A stretch of DNA of 6,979 bases from an uncultured Prevotella sp. (GCA_937906765.1 CALCUV010000108.1:1-6979); one strand, 5' to 3'. Positions 1-6,359 are shown, counted from the stretch's first letter. Notes: generated by a model not told the origin, from the letters alone. Numbers and translations are program-made.

Positions 1-760
1 GCTCGGACCTGCTCGGACTGCCGACGGTGGCATCGGGTGGGGAAAACTCCTTGTCGGCACCAGCACGCTCCTCTTCCTGCTGATTCTCATCACAGGTCTC
101 ATCCTGTGGTGGCCAAAATCCACCCGCGCCCTCCGTGCCAGCATGAAGATTCCCGTACGTCGCGGACTGCGCCCCTTCCTTCACGGTCTGCATCTCTCGG
201 GTGGCGCATTCACGTTCGCCCTCCTGCTACTCATGGCGGCAACAGGGTTGACGTGGTCGTTCAAATGGTATAAAGACGGGTTCTACGCCCTTTTCGGAGC
301 TGCACCCGCCACAGCCTCTGCCCACACCGTGCCTTCAGCGGAAAAGGGTGGGAAAGGTTCGCGACAGAAAGTCAAGGATTTCGCATGGCAACAGGGCTTG
401 GAGCAGGTAAAGCAGACTGCCTACGATTTCCAGCAGATTACCATGAAACCCCGTAGTGCTTCGGTGAAAAAGGATGCGTGGGGCAATGCACGTGCTGCCG
501 ACCAATACACATTAGATGCCTCGGGAAGAATTACAGAGGTGGTTCCCTACGAAGCCTCTCCCTACAATCGCAAATTAAGTGGATGGATTTTCACCCTCCA
601 CACCGGTTCCTTCGCAGGAGCATGGGGACGATGGTTGTGGATGTTCGTCTCATTGATCGGCGCTACTCTTCCGTTAACAGGTTATTACCTATGGTGGAAG
701 CGCCTTTTTAAGCGCCCAAAGAAAATGCTTCACACCACGCGTGATTGCAAAATAAAATAA
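1..760 (+). CDS. PepSY-associated transmembrane protein, C-terminal part (5' end outside the window)
   Basis: The reading frame is open from base 2 to the TAA at 758-760, giving 252 visible residues. The ATG at 143 is internal, because the frame continues upstream with a hydrophobic helix, so the true start lies to the left. Membrane segments are at about residues 16-37 (LLFLLILITGLILWW), 68-85 (FALLLLMAATGLTW) and 211-233 (WLWMFVSLIGATLPLTGYYL). The helices carry the hallmarks of the PepSY_TM family: a TGLILWWP end to the first helix, an FLHGLH motif with His61 and His64 before the second, TGLTWSFKWY after it, and LHTG (His200) before the last helix, which ends TGYYLWWKR. A soluble loop of roughly 100 residues lies between helices 2 and 3. 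Family members are inner-membrane proteins of about 400-550 residues, often linked to siderophore or heme iron reduction. Substrate and partners cannot be seen here. The basic tail (KRLFKRPKK) suggests a cytoplasmic C-terminus. Confidence 0.85.
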   Translation, partial: LGPARTADGGIGWGKLLVGTSTLLFLLILITGLILWWPKSTRALRASMKIPVRRGLRPFLHGLHLSGGAFTFALLLLMAATGLTWSFKWYKDGFYALFGAAPATASAHTVPSAEKGGKGSRQKVKDFAWQQGLEQVKQTAYDFQQITMKPRSASVKKDAWGNARAADQYTLDASGRITEVVPYEASPYNRKLSGWIFTLHTGSFAGAWGRWLWMFVSLIGATLPLTGYYLWWKRLFKRPKKMLHTTRDCKIK

Positions 761-957
761 TGGGGAATCAGAATAAAAATCACGACGTATTTATTCATTC
801 ATGCGCCAAGTCCTCAAATCTGCTCTGCTGATGCTCTTATGTTCTTATGTCTAAAAAGGGGGAACGACTCTAACGCCTCTGTCACACCCCGCGTATTCCC
901 CTGTGTTCTCATGTACAACCCACAGTTTTGCCCATCCTGAGCTAAGGCGGGAAACAC

Positions 958-1029
958 TATCTTAAATCGCCGCTCTTAAAAGTAACTTAGGGAAAATTTA
1001 GTAAGAAATAAGACGCCGTATTTAAGATA
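958..1029. repeat. Long-range inverted repeat, 10-bp arms
   Basis: TATCTTAAAT at 958-967 is perfectly complementary to ATTTAAGATA at 1020-1029, with 52 bases between the arms. Next to the arms, CGCCG (968-972) and CGCCG (1014-1018) occur as a direct repeat. The arms are AT-rich and there is no T-tract, so this is not a classical terminator. It could be a structured RNA, the ends of a small degenerate element, or chance. Confidence 0.35.
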
Positions 1030-1041
1030 TAATTCTGTGCG

Positions 1042-1120
1042 CTATCCAATTTCTCTCCGCAAATTCAGAAACGGAGGTATCCCTTTATCGTTGAAAAGCA
1101 CCATTACGCATTGCGGGCGA
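1042..1120 (-). other. Short open segment on the minus strand, possible dispersed element or gene relic
   Basis: Reading the minus strand, the frame runs without a stop from just after a TGA (about 1137) to a TAG at 1044-1042. An ATG at 1104-1102 would give a 20-residue peptide beginning MVLFNDKGIPPF and ending NLRREIG. Upstream in frame the sequence reads LTASRPQCV without a start codon. There is no promoter box or ribosome binding site. The string seems familiar to me as a recurrent translated intergenic fragment in Prevotella-like genomes, but this is unverified memory. It is more likely a repeated non-coding element or gene relic than a functional gene. Confidence 0.25.
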
Positions 1121-1160
1121 GAGGCAGTCAGGATGCGTCAGCAAGCATAGAGACAAATAA

Positions 1161-1188
1161 AAAAGTCCAGCAGAATTGCTGGACTTTT
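1161..1188 (-). terminator. Intrinsic terminator downstream of the lipoprotein gene
   Basis: AAAAGTCCAGCA (1161-1172) pairs perfectly with TGCTGGACTTTT (1177-1188) around a 4-base loop, giving a 12-bp stem. Read on the minus strand, the GC-rich core is followed by TTTTTTATTTG, a good U-tract. It lies 75 bases after the lipoprotein stop codon and so most likely ends that transcript. On the plus strand the core is followed by TTTTATGG, a shorter tract, so it may also stop read-through from the PepSY gene about 400 bases upstream. Confidence 0.85.
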
Positions 1189-1204
1189 ATGGTATCTAAA
1201 GTGA

Positions 1205-1232
1205 ATTTTAAAGGGGCTTAAACCTCTAAAAT
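1205..1232. other. Imperfect hairpin between the lipoprotein stop and its terminator
   Basis: ATTTTAAAGG (1205-1214) pairs with CCTCTAAAAT (1223-1232) with one mismatch and an 8-base loop. No T-tract follows on either strand. It lies in the 3' untranslated part of the lipoprotein transcript and could protect the mRNA end, but it may have no function. Confidence 0.35.
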
Positions 1233-1263
1233 CACCTGATATTTACGTTTAAGATTTTGGGGA

Positions 1264-1998
1264 TTAGAGTTCAGAAGCAAGCACCCAACCAAGGTCTTCG
1301 TAACGCTTGAAGCTCAATACTTCTGTTTGCTTATCGCCATTCTTACAACCTCTTACGATACCGAAAGGAGTAACGTCAGAATATTCAAACACTACCTTTG
1401 CTGTACCTACGCCGTTCTTAGCATCCTCTTCTGTGCAACGAATTTCCTTCACGTCACTTACGCTAATCTTACCGCAAACAACGTTAACGTAATAAGACTT
1501 GTCTTCCTTGTTCTTCTTTTCATTGCTATAGTACTTAATCTCGCCCTTCAAATGTCTGATAGCATCCATACGGTCAACAGAATCTTCTTTGTCAAGAACA
1601 GACTTCAATGCCTTAGTTACATATTCAGGATATTCACCATTCTTCACTTCAGGAATTTCATCAAGGTAGTCTTCACGCAAAGACATGATTTCGCCAGCGT
1701 ATAAGTGCTTCTTACCTTCTTCAGTAAGAGAAACGTTTACGAGGTAACCGCCCCATTCATCCTTCTTCTTCTTGAACGTAATCACCTTTGCGTTCTGAAG
1801 AGAAGTCAATACTTCAACTTTTTCTTCTGAAGCCATGTATTCACCTACCTCAAAACTACGAACATCAATAGGATTTTCCCACATTACATTCATAGTAACA
1901 GCATCTTCTGCTGCACCAGCGGTAAGAACTGTGTCATCACCACAAGAAGTAAGCATTGCCAACATCACAGCAGGTACGCACATCAAAAACTTTTTCAT
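1264..1998 (-). CDS. Secreted lipoprotein of unknown function
   Basis: The protein is 244 residues long when started at the ATG at 1998. It begins MKKFLMCVPAVMLAMLTSC, a textbook lipoprotein signal: basic start, hydrophobic core and lipobox LTSC with the lipidated cysteine at residue 19. GDD follows the cysteine, and acidic residues there may favour surface display in Bacteroidota (inference). An in-frame GTG at 2022 would add eight residues (MNKLIFTT) and has a GGAGG four bases upstream, so that start is also possible. I do not recognise the family. The mature part has a stretch (about residues 60-100) with L..L..AKVITFKKKK, then YLVNVSLTEEGKKHL, which resembles a small winged-helix fold. 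A lysine- and glutamate-rich middle follows. The C-terminal part reads TAKVVFEYSDVTPFGIVRG and ends with GWVL, probably beta-rich. One sampled 60-base line (1501-1560) is 37% GC, against 53% for one in priA (3001-3060). The gene is monocistronic, with its own promoter and terminator. Confidence 0.85.
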   Translation of the reverse strand: MKKFLMCVPAVMLAMLTSCGDDTVLTAGAAEDAVTMNVMWENPIDVRSFEVGEYMASEEKVEVLTSLQNAKVITFKKKKDEWGGYLVNVSLTEEGKKHLYAGEIMSLREDYLDEIPEVKNGEYPEYVTKALKSVLDKEDSVDRMDAIRHLKGEIKYYSNEKKNKEDKSYYVNVVCGKISVSDVKEIRCTEEDAKNGVGTAKVVFEYSDVTPFGIVRGCKNGDKQTEVLSFKRYEDLGWVLASEL

Positions 1999-2026
1999 AG
2001 TTGTAAAAATTAGTTTATTCACCTTG

Positions 2027-2031
2027 CCTCC
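2027..2031 (-). promoter_or_regulatory. GGAGG, possible ribosome binding site for the alternative GTG start
   Basis: GGAGG on the minus strand ends four bases before the GTG at 2022. Such sites are uncommon in Bacteroidota, and none precedes priA, murG or murC. It supports the longer form of the lipoprotein, but the spacing is short and the ATG at 1998 gives the more typical signal peptide. Confidence 0.4.
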
Positions 2032-2082
2032 ATCACGCTATGTTTAAAGACTTGGTGAGGTTAATAATTGTGTTAGTTTCAA

Positions 2083-2115
2083 GCAAATATACACATTTTT
2101 TCACATAACCAACAA
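2083..2115 (-). promoter_or_regulatory. Bacteroidota-type promoter of the lipoprotein gene
   Basis: On the minus strand, TATATTTGC (2091-2083) matches the TAnnTTTG -7 box of the Bacteroidota primary sigma factor. TTG triplets at 2115-2113 and 2112-2110 lie 21 and 18 bases upstream, close to the expected spacing for the -33 element. Transcription would start near 2076, leaving a leader of about 55 bases to the GTG or 80 to the ATG. It is the best-formed promoter in the window and shows that the lipoprotein gene does not depend on priA transcription. Confidence 0.7.
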
Positions 2116-2197
2116 TATATCTAACTTTTTTACAGAAAGATGCCATTTTTTATGCTCTCTATGAGGATTTAGAGGGACTGGCGTACACCTAAACGCC

Positions 2198-4675
2198 CTA
2201 AAGTGGGTCAACATCGTAATATATAGTGAGTCCCTTAAACTCAGGATGCTCTGCCACGACATTACGTGCGGCACGCAACGTAGCACGTATGCTTGCAGGT
2301 TGCAAATTAGGCGCTACCTTGAGCATAAATTTGCGTATGTACTGCAGTTGTACCTTTGCCACGAGCGGGCGTTCCGGTCCGAGAAGGTCGGTTGGGAAAT
2401 GCGGACGCAGGAGTGAGGCAAAGTAGGCCGAAGCCGCCTCAACCGTGCGGTCGTCTCGGTGTTTCAAGAAAATATGAATGACCCGGTAAAACGGAGGATA
2501 CCTAAAGAGTTGACGCTCCTGCATTTGCTCGGCATACATTCCGAAGTAGTCGTTTGTCACCACCTGTTGCGTCAAGGGATGTTCCACTTGTCGCGTCTGC
2601 ATCACGACTTTCCCCTGCTTCCCACGCCTTCCGGCGCGCCCTGCTACTTGCGAAAGCATTTGGAAAGCACGCTCGTGAGCACGGAAGTCGGGCATGTTTG
2701 TCAACTGGTCGGCATTAATAATCCCCACCACACTTACGCGGTCAAAATCAAGTCCCTTCGTGAGCATTTGCGTACCGATAAGAATGTCGGTTTCGCCTTG
2801 CTGGAATTTGCGAATGATTTGTTCGTAGGCCGCTCTCGAACGTGTGGTGTCGAGATCCATACGTGCGGTGCGGGCAGTGGGAAACACAGCCTCGATAGCG
2901 GCTTGTATTTTCTCCGTTCCGTAACCTATATCGCGCAAATCCGCCTCATGGCAGTTCGGACAAGAGCGTGGCACGTCATAACTCTTCCCACAATAGTGAC
3001 ACACTAAGCGCTGCTCGCGCTGATGATACGTCAGCGAGACATCACATTGCGTACACTTGGGCGTCCATCCGCAATGGTGGCAATCAAGTACGGGACTGTA
3101 ACCACGGCGATTCAAAAAGAGTATAGCCTGTTCCTTACGCTCCAGCGCCGCTTGGATTTCCTCCTTCAGGCGTGGCGAGAAGGGCGTCTTCATCATCTTT
3201 TTGCGCTTCAACTCTTTGACATCCTCCACAATAATTTCGGGTAATTCCACCCCCCCAAAGCGTTCGCGCATCTCCACAAAGCCATAGCGCTTCTGGCGCG
3301 CCTTATAGAAACTCTCGAGCGAGGGAGTGGCGGTTCCCAACAAGACCTTTGCGCCCAACTGTTTCGCTAAGACGAGCGCAGCATCCCGAGCGTGATAACG
3401 CGGTGCGGGATCTTGCTGTTTGTAAGAGGTTTCGTGCTCCTCATCTACGATAATCAGCCCCAAGTTTTGGAAAGGCAAGAAAAGAGAAGAGCGTACGCCG
3501 AGAATCAATGGGAAGGCCTTGTCCGTAAGTTGGCGTTGCCAGAGTTCAACTCGTTCAGCGTCGGGAAATTTAGAGTGATACACGCCCATCTTATCGCCAA
3601 AAACGCGACCCAGTCGGGTAGTAATCTGCGTGGTTAAGGCTATTTCGGGAAGCATATAGAGCACCTGTTTGCCCTCTGCCAAGGTATCCTCAATGAGTTT
3701 CATATACACCTCCGTCTTTCCCGACGAGGTCACTCCGTGGAGTAAGGTAATGTCGTGTTGCTCAAACGAAGTATTGATTTGCTCTAAGACGCGCTGCTGA
3801 TGGTCGTTCAAGGGGCGCATTCCGAGAGTTTCCGTGGCGGCACAGGTTTTCAGTCGGCCCACTTCTACAGAATAACTTTCCAAATAGCCTTTTTCAATCA
3901 ACGCACGGAGTGCCGCATCGCCCCCTTCAACTCTTTGAAGCAGTTGGGAGCGACTCACCTCGGCCAACAACTTAGGATTGCGCAAGCGTAAGGCTGCTGC
4001 CGAACGCGCTAAGTCAGTGTATGCCAAGAGCAAAGCATAAGGTTTTCCGCCCTTGCGTAACCCATCGAAGAGGGCGTCAATCTTATCTTCAAGCACCACA
4101 CTTTCAGGCAATCTGACATAAGTTTCTGTGCGTGCACGGAAAGACTCACGCATCGTTTCGCGTACCTCTACCCACCCTTTTTCAATCATTTGACGCACTG
4201 TGTTAATGATTGACGTGCGCTTCAGTTTGCTGGTGATGTCCTCAAGGGTTGTAGTTTTTTCTGCGTCCAACAAGTGATAAATTGCTTGCTGAAGGGGCGT
4301 CATTTCATTCACATCCGCGGGCAATTCAGCGCGAATAAGGCGCATCTCGCTCTCTAACTTGAGCCCCGAAGGCAGAGCGGCTTTCAACACTTCGCCCTTC
4401 GTGCAGATGTAATAATTTGCGAGCCATTCCCAAAACTCCAACTGGGCGGGCAGTAAGAGTGGCACCACGTCCACGGCCTCTTCCACATACTTGAGTTCCA
4501 CACCCTTGGCGGGCGCTTCGTCATGCAGTCGCGTCACAATGCCTGTGTAGCGTTTGCGTTTCCCAAGCGGCACAACGACTCGCTGACCTACAGCGAGTTG
4601 CAAGTCTGTTGGGATGCCATAAGTCAGCGTGTTTTCCAAGGCTAACGGCAAGAGTATGTCGGCAAAGTGAGGCAT
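2198..4675 (-). CDS. priA: Primosomal protein N' (replication restart helicase PriA)
   Basis: PriA binds abandoned replication forks and D-loops, unwinds DNA 3' to 5' using ATP, and starts reloading of the replicative helicase. The protein has 825 residues. The N-terminal DNA-binding domain covers about residues 1-105 and ends in YYICTKGEVLKAALPSGL. A winged-helix and linker region follows to about 285. The helicase core has Walker A GVTSSGKT (314-321), DEEH (411-414), GTATPS (447-452), a GTQMLTKGLDF segment (634-644) and QVAGRAGR (676-683). Eight cysteines (532, 535, 541, 544, 559, 562, 572, 575) form the two zinc sites typical of PriA. No key residue is missing. E. coli PriA has 732 residues with its Walker lysine at 230; here it is Lys320, so nearly all the extra length lies before the helicase core. 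The ATG at 4675 is the first possible ATG, since an in-frame TAA lies six codons upstream. No Shine-Dalgarno sequence is visible. The gene is divergent from murG and has no clear terminator before the lipoprotein promoter. Confidence 0.97.
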   Translation of the reverse strand: MPHFADILLPLALENTLTYGIPTDLQLAVGQRVVVPLGKRKRYTGIVTRLHDEAPAKGVELKYVEEAVDVVPLLLPAQLEFWEWLANYYICTKGEVLKAALPSGLKLESEMRLIRAELPADVNEMTPLQQAIYHLLDAEKTTTLEDITSKLKRTSIINTVRQMIEKGWVEVRETMRESFRARTETYVRLPESVVLEDKIDALFDGLRKGGKPYALLLAYTDLARSAAALRLRNPKLLAEVSRSQLLQRVEGGDAALRALIEKGYLESYSVEVGRLKTCAATETLGMRPLNDHQQRVLEQINTSFEQHDITLLHGVTSSGKTEVYMKLIEDTLAEGKQVLYMLPEIALTTQITTRLGRVFGDKMGVYHSKFPDAERVELWQRQLTDKAFPLILGVRSSLFLPFQNLGLIIVDEEHETSYKQQDPAPRYHARDAALVLAKQLGAKVLLGTATPSLESFYKARQKRYGFVEMRERFGGVELPEIIVEDVKELKRKKMMKTPFSPRLKEEIQAALERKEQAILFLNRRGYSPVLDCHHCGWTPKCTQCDVSLTYHQREQRLVCHYCGKSYDVPRSCPNCHEADLRDIGYGTEKIQAAIEAVFPTARTARMDLDTTRSRAAYEQIIRKFQQGETDILIGTQMLTKGLDFDRVSVVGIINADQLTNMPDFRAHERAFQMLSQVAGRAGRRGKQGKVVMQTRQVEHPLTQQVVTNDYFGMYAEQMQERQLFRYPPFYRVIHIFLKHRDDRTVEAASAYFASLLRPHFPTDLLGPERPLVAKVQLQYIRKFMLKVAPNLQPASIRATLRAARNVVAEHPEFKGLTIYYDVDPL

Positions 4676-4698
4676 GATTTTCTTAAAGATTTAGACCA

Positions 4699-4706
4699 CA
4701 AAATTA
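4699..4706 (-). promoter_or_regulatory. Probable -7 box of the priA promoter
   Basis: The minus strand reads TAATTTTG, a full match to TAnnTTTG, 24 to 31 bases before the priA ATG. The -33 TTG is not seen at the expected distance. The implied leader is very short, about 15 bases. Confidence 0.5.
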
Positions 4707-4801
4707 ACAATAAATTCTGGTTGGAAAGTGGAAATCTCGAAGATTAAAATCCGAATGTTACGCCCCCTCATTTGAATTGCTGAAGAATGTATTAGAAACT
4801 G

Positions 4802-4845
4802 GAAAAATTAAACGTTAGTTACGAAAAATTAAGTGCTACTTACGA
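4802..4845. repeat. Two-copy tandem repeat, 21-base period
   Basis: The stretch starting at 4802 and the one starting at 4823 align over 23 bases with 19 identities. Both begin GAAAAATTAA and end TTACGA. The repeat is non-coding. Possible explanations are local duplication or a pair of protein-binding sites spaced about two helical turns apart. No function can be assigned. Confidence 0.5.
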
Positions 4846-5112
4846 GCTACAATTTGAGACTTTGTTTCTGCTATTTTAGGGAGCGTTGCAAACAACCATC
4901 ATTTCCATTCCTTTTTGAGTAAAAAACGAGAAACAAACAGTCTTTTCGGGGTCACTTTTCCTCTAAAAATAACACTCACATCACACCTGTTTTCCACACT
5001 TTTGGAGCGAAGAATCGCCATGTGAATCAAGCGGGCAAAACCTTGAGTTTAACAGCAGGTTTCGACGCTAAAAAACTGAAAATTTTGCGCTCAAAAATAT
5101 TTTATAAATAAT

Positions 5113-5122
5113 ATGTTAACAT
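5113..5122. promoter_or_regulatory. 10-bp palindrome upstream of the murG promoter
   Basis: ATGTTAACAT is a perfect palindrome whose edge lies 26 bases upstream of the murG -7 box, just upstream of where the -33 element should be. Its place would suit a regulator binding site, but a palindrome of this size can occur by chance in AT-rich DNA. Confidence 0.3.
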
Positions 5123-5148
5123 GCGCGGTATATGCAAATTTATTTTAC

Positions 5149-5157
5149 TAACTTTGC
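5149..5157 (+). promoter_or_regulatory. Bacteroidota-type -7 box of the murG promoter
   Basis: TAACTTTGC matches TAnnTTTG exactly and lies 66 bases before the murG ATG, in an AT-rich stretch. No TTG occurs 18-21 bases upstream (the sequence there is GCGCGGTA), so the -33 element is poor. Transcription would start around 5162-5165. Confidence 0.6.
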
Positions 5158-5203
5158 AAAATCCCGTATAGTGGTCGCAACAGACCTGATTTTATGGGAT
5201 TTT
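5158..5203 (+). promoter_or_regulatory. Hairpin in the murG leader
   Basis: AAAATCCC (5158-5165) pairs with GGGATTTT (5196-5203). The stem continues inward with pairs between 5166-5172 and 5189-5195 (two G-U pairs, one mismatch) and closes with GGTC (5173-5176) and GACC (5183-5186) around a GCAACA loop, after a 2-base bulge. The right arm is followed by one more T and then AACTCC, a weak T-tract. It could be an attenuator-like or mRNA-stabilising structure at the very 5' end of the murG transcript. If transcription starts at 5162 or later, the outermost A-T pairs are lost from the RNA. Confidence 0.45.
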
Positions 5204-5223
5204 TAACTCCTTAGAACTGTACT

Positions 5224-6336
5224 ATGAGCGAATTAAAGATAATCGTAAGCGGTGGCGGAACCGGTGGTCACATATTCCCAGCAATTTCCATAGCAAACGC
5301 AATTCGTGAGTTGCGTCCGAATGCTGAAATCCTTTTTGTCGGAGCCGAGGGGCGCATGGAGATGAAGCGTGTGCCGGCGGCGGGATATAAAATCGTGGGA
5401 CTCCCTGTTCAGGGCTTCGACCGCAAAAACCCTTTCAAGAACATCAGTGTGCTTTGGAAATTGATGAAGAGCCGTCGCATGGCTAAGCGTATCATCAAGG
5501 ATTTCAAGCCTAACGTGGTGGTCGGAGTAGGTGGTTATGCCAGCGGACCTACACTCAACATGGCGGCAAAGGAAGGCATTCCCACACTTATCCAAGAGCA
5601 GAACTCCTATGCCGGAGTGACCAACAAACTTTTGGCACGTGGGGCAAAGAAAATCTGTGTGGCTTACGAGGGAATGGAGCGCTTTTTCCCCAAGGAGAAC
5701 ATCGTGTTCACCGGAAACCCAGTGCGTCAGAACTTAAAGGATGCCACGATTGTCTATAAGGACGCCATTGAGCAATTTGGCTTAGACGAGAAGAAGCGCA
5801 CGGTGCTTATTGTTGGCGGTTCGCTTGGTGCGCGCACGATTAACGAAAGTGTGCTCTCTTGTTTGGAACTCATTCGCCAGCAAGACGAAGTGCAATTCAT
5901 CTGGCAAACGGGTGGTTATTATCATGCGGAAATTACGGAGACCTTACGCCGTGCGGGTTGTCCCGAAAACTTGGTGGTGACGGACTTTATCTCAGACATG
6001 GCCTCGGCTTACGCTGTTGCCGACTTGGTTATCTCACGCGCTGGCGCCGGAAGCATTTCTGAATTCTGCCTTCTCGGAAAGCCCGTTATTCTTGTGCCTT
6101 CGCCCAATGTGGCAGAGGATCATCAAACGAAAAATGCCTTAGCCCTGGTGAAAAAGAATGCTGCCATTTACATCAAAGACGATGAAGCGCGCCAGTCACT
6201 CTTACCCCGTGCCATCGCTCTCGTACAAGAACCCCTTCAACTGAAGGAACTCAGCGACAACATCCTCACCCTTGCAAAACCCAATGCGGCAATGGACATC
6301 GCCCGTGAGGTTTTGGCATTGGCAGGAGAGGAATAA
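5224..6336 (+). CDS. murG: UDP-GlcNAc:undecaprenyl-PP-MurNAc-pentapeptide GlcNAc transferase MurG
   Basis: MurG adds GlcNAc from UDP-GlcNAc to lipid I, making lipid II, the last cytoplasmic step of peptidoglycan precursor synthesis. It acts at the inner face of the membrane. The 370-residue product is full length for this GT-B fold glycosyltransferase family. The N-terminal acceptor domain has the glycine loop GGGTGGH (10-16), GGYASGP (103-109) and QEQNSYAGVTNK (124-135). The C-terminal nucleotide-sugar domain has GNPVR (164-168), GGSLGA (198-203), SRAGAGSISE (271-280), whose Glu280 matches the glutamate that contacts UDP-GlcNAc, and EDHQTKNA (298-305). QEQN replaces the HEQN of E. coli, which I believe is normal in Bacteroidota. 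An in-frame TAG at 5212-5214 makes the ATG at 5224 the first possible ATG. No Shine-Dalgarno sequence is present. murC follows after 122 bases on the same strand. The usual upstream neighbour ftsW is absent, and murG appears to have its own promoter. Confidence 0.97.
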   Translation: MSELKIIVSGGGTGGHIFPAISIANAIRELRPNAEILFVGAEGRMEMKRVPAAGYKIVGLPVQGFDRKNPFKNISVLWKLMKSRRMAKRIIKDFKPNVVVGVGGYASGPTLNMAAKEGIPTLIQEQNSYAGVTNKLLARGAKKICVAYEGMERFFPKENIVFTGNPVRQNLKDATIVYKDAIEQFGLDEKKRTVLIVGGSLGARTINESVLSCLELIRQQDEVQFIWQTGGYYHAEITETLRRAGCPENLVVTDFISDMASAYAVADLVISRAGAGSISEFCLLGKPVILVPSPNVAEDHQTKNALALVKKNAAIYIKDDEARQSLLPRAIALVQEPLQLKELSDNILTLAKPNAAMDIAREVLALAGEE

Positions 6337-6359
6337 GGCAGGTTCGCTCTAAGGTGACA

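Larger units (their letters stand above)
761..1263. other. Convergent intergenic region, 503 bases
   Basis: No convincing gene lies between the PepSY stop and the lipoprotein stop. I saw no tRNA or known riboswitch. The stretch holds a 10-bp inverted repeat (958-967 with 1020-1029), a short open segment on the minus strand (1042-1120), a strong terminator (1161-1188) and a weaker hairpin (1205-1232). The first 200 bases contain only weak hairpins and no TAnnTTTG promoter box on either strand. Its length is notable for a region between two convergent genes, and it may contain a decayed gene or a dispersed element. Confidence 0.6.
4676..5223. other. Divergent intergenic region between priA and murG, 548 bases
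   Basis: The region is AT-rich, with no reading frame longer than a few codons starting at an ATG and no tRNA or recognisable riboswitch. It holds the priA -7 box near one end and the murG promoter, palindrome and leader hairpin near the other. A two-copy 21-base tandem repeat lies at 4802-4845. The middle, about 4850-5090, shows no feature I can name. Its length leaves room for an unrecognised small RNA. Confidence 0.6.

Noticed and set aside
37..273. 78-residue open frame on the plus strand at the left edge
   Set aside because: It overlaps the PepSY protein frame, which shows family motifs and membrane helices. This one is low-complexity, rich in histidine, proline and arginine, and is a shadow.
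771..796. Hairpin GAATAAA/TTTATTC just after the PepSY stop, as a possible terminator
   Set aside because: The stem is almost entirely A-T, the loop is 12 bases and no T-tract follows.
859..901. GGGGAA/TTCCCC inverted repeat, as a possible small RNA or terminator
   Set aside because: Only six base pairs with a 31-base loop, no T-tract and no promoter; consistent with chance.
1327..1704. 125-residue open frame on the plus strand, hydrophobic in parts
   Set aside because: It is antisense to the lipoprotein gene, which has a signal peptide, lipobox, promoter and terminator. The hydrophobicity comes from the complement of lysine- and glutamate-rich codons.
2157..2197. Weak inverted repeats just after the priA stop as a priA terminator
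   Set aside because: The stems are five base pairs with long loops and are not followed by a T-tract on the minus strand.
2459..3007. 182-residue open frame on the plus strand inside priA
   Set aside because: It is antisense to the conserved helicase and zinc-binding region of priA, has no recognisable domain and no promoter or ribosome binding site.
4990..4998. TTTTCCACA, a one-mismatch DnaA box, as a hint of a replication origin
   Set aside because: It is a single copy. I saw no cluster of boxes, and neither dnaA nor dnaN is nearby.
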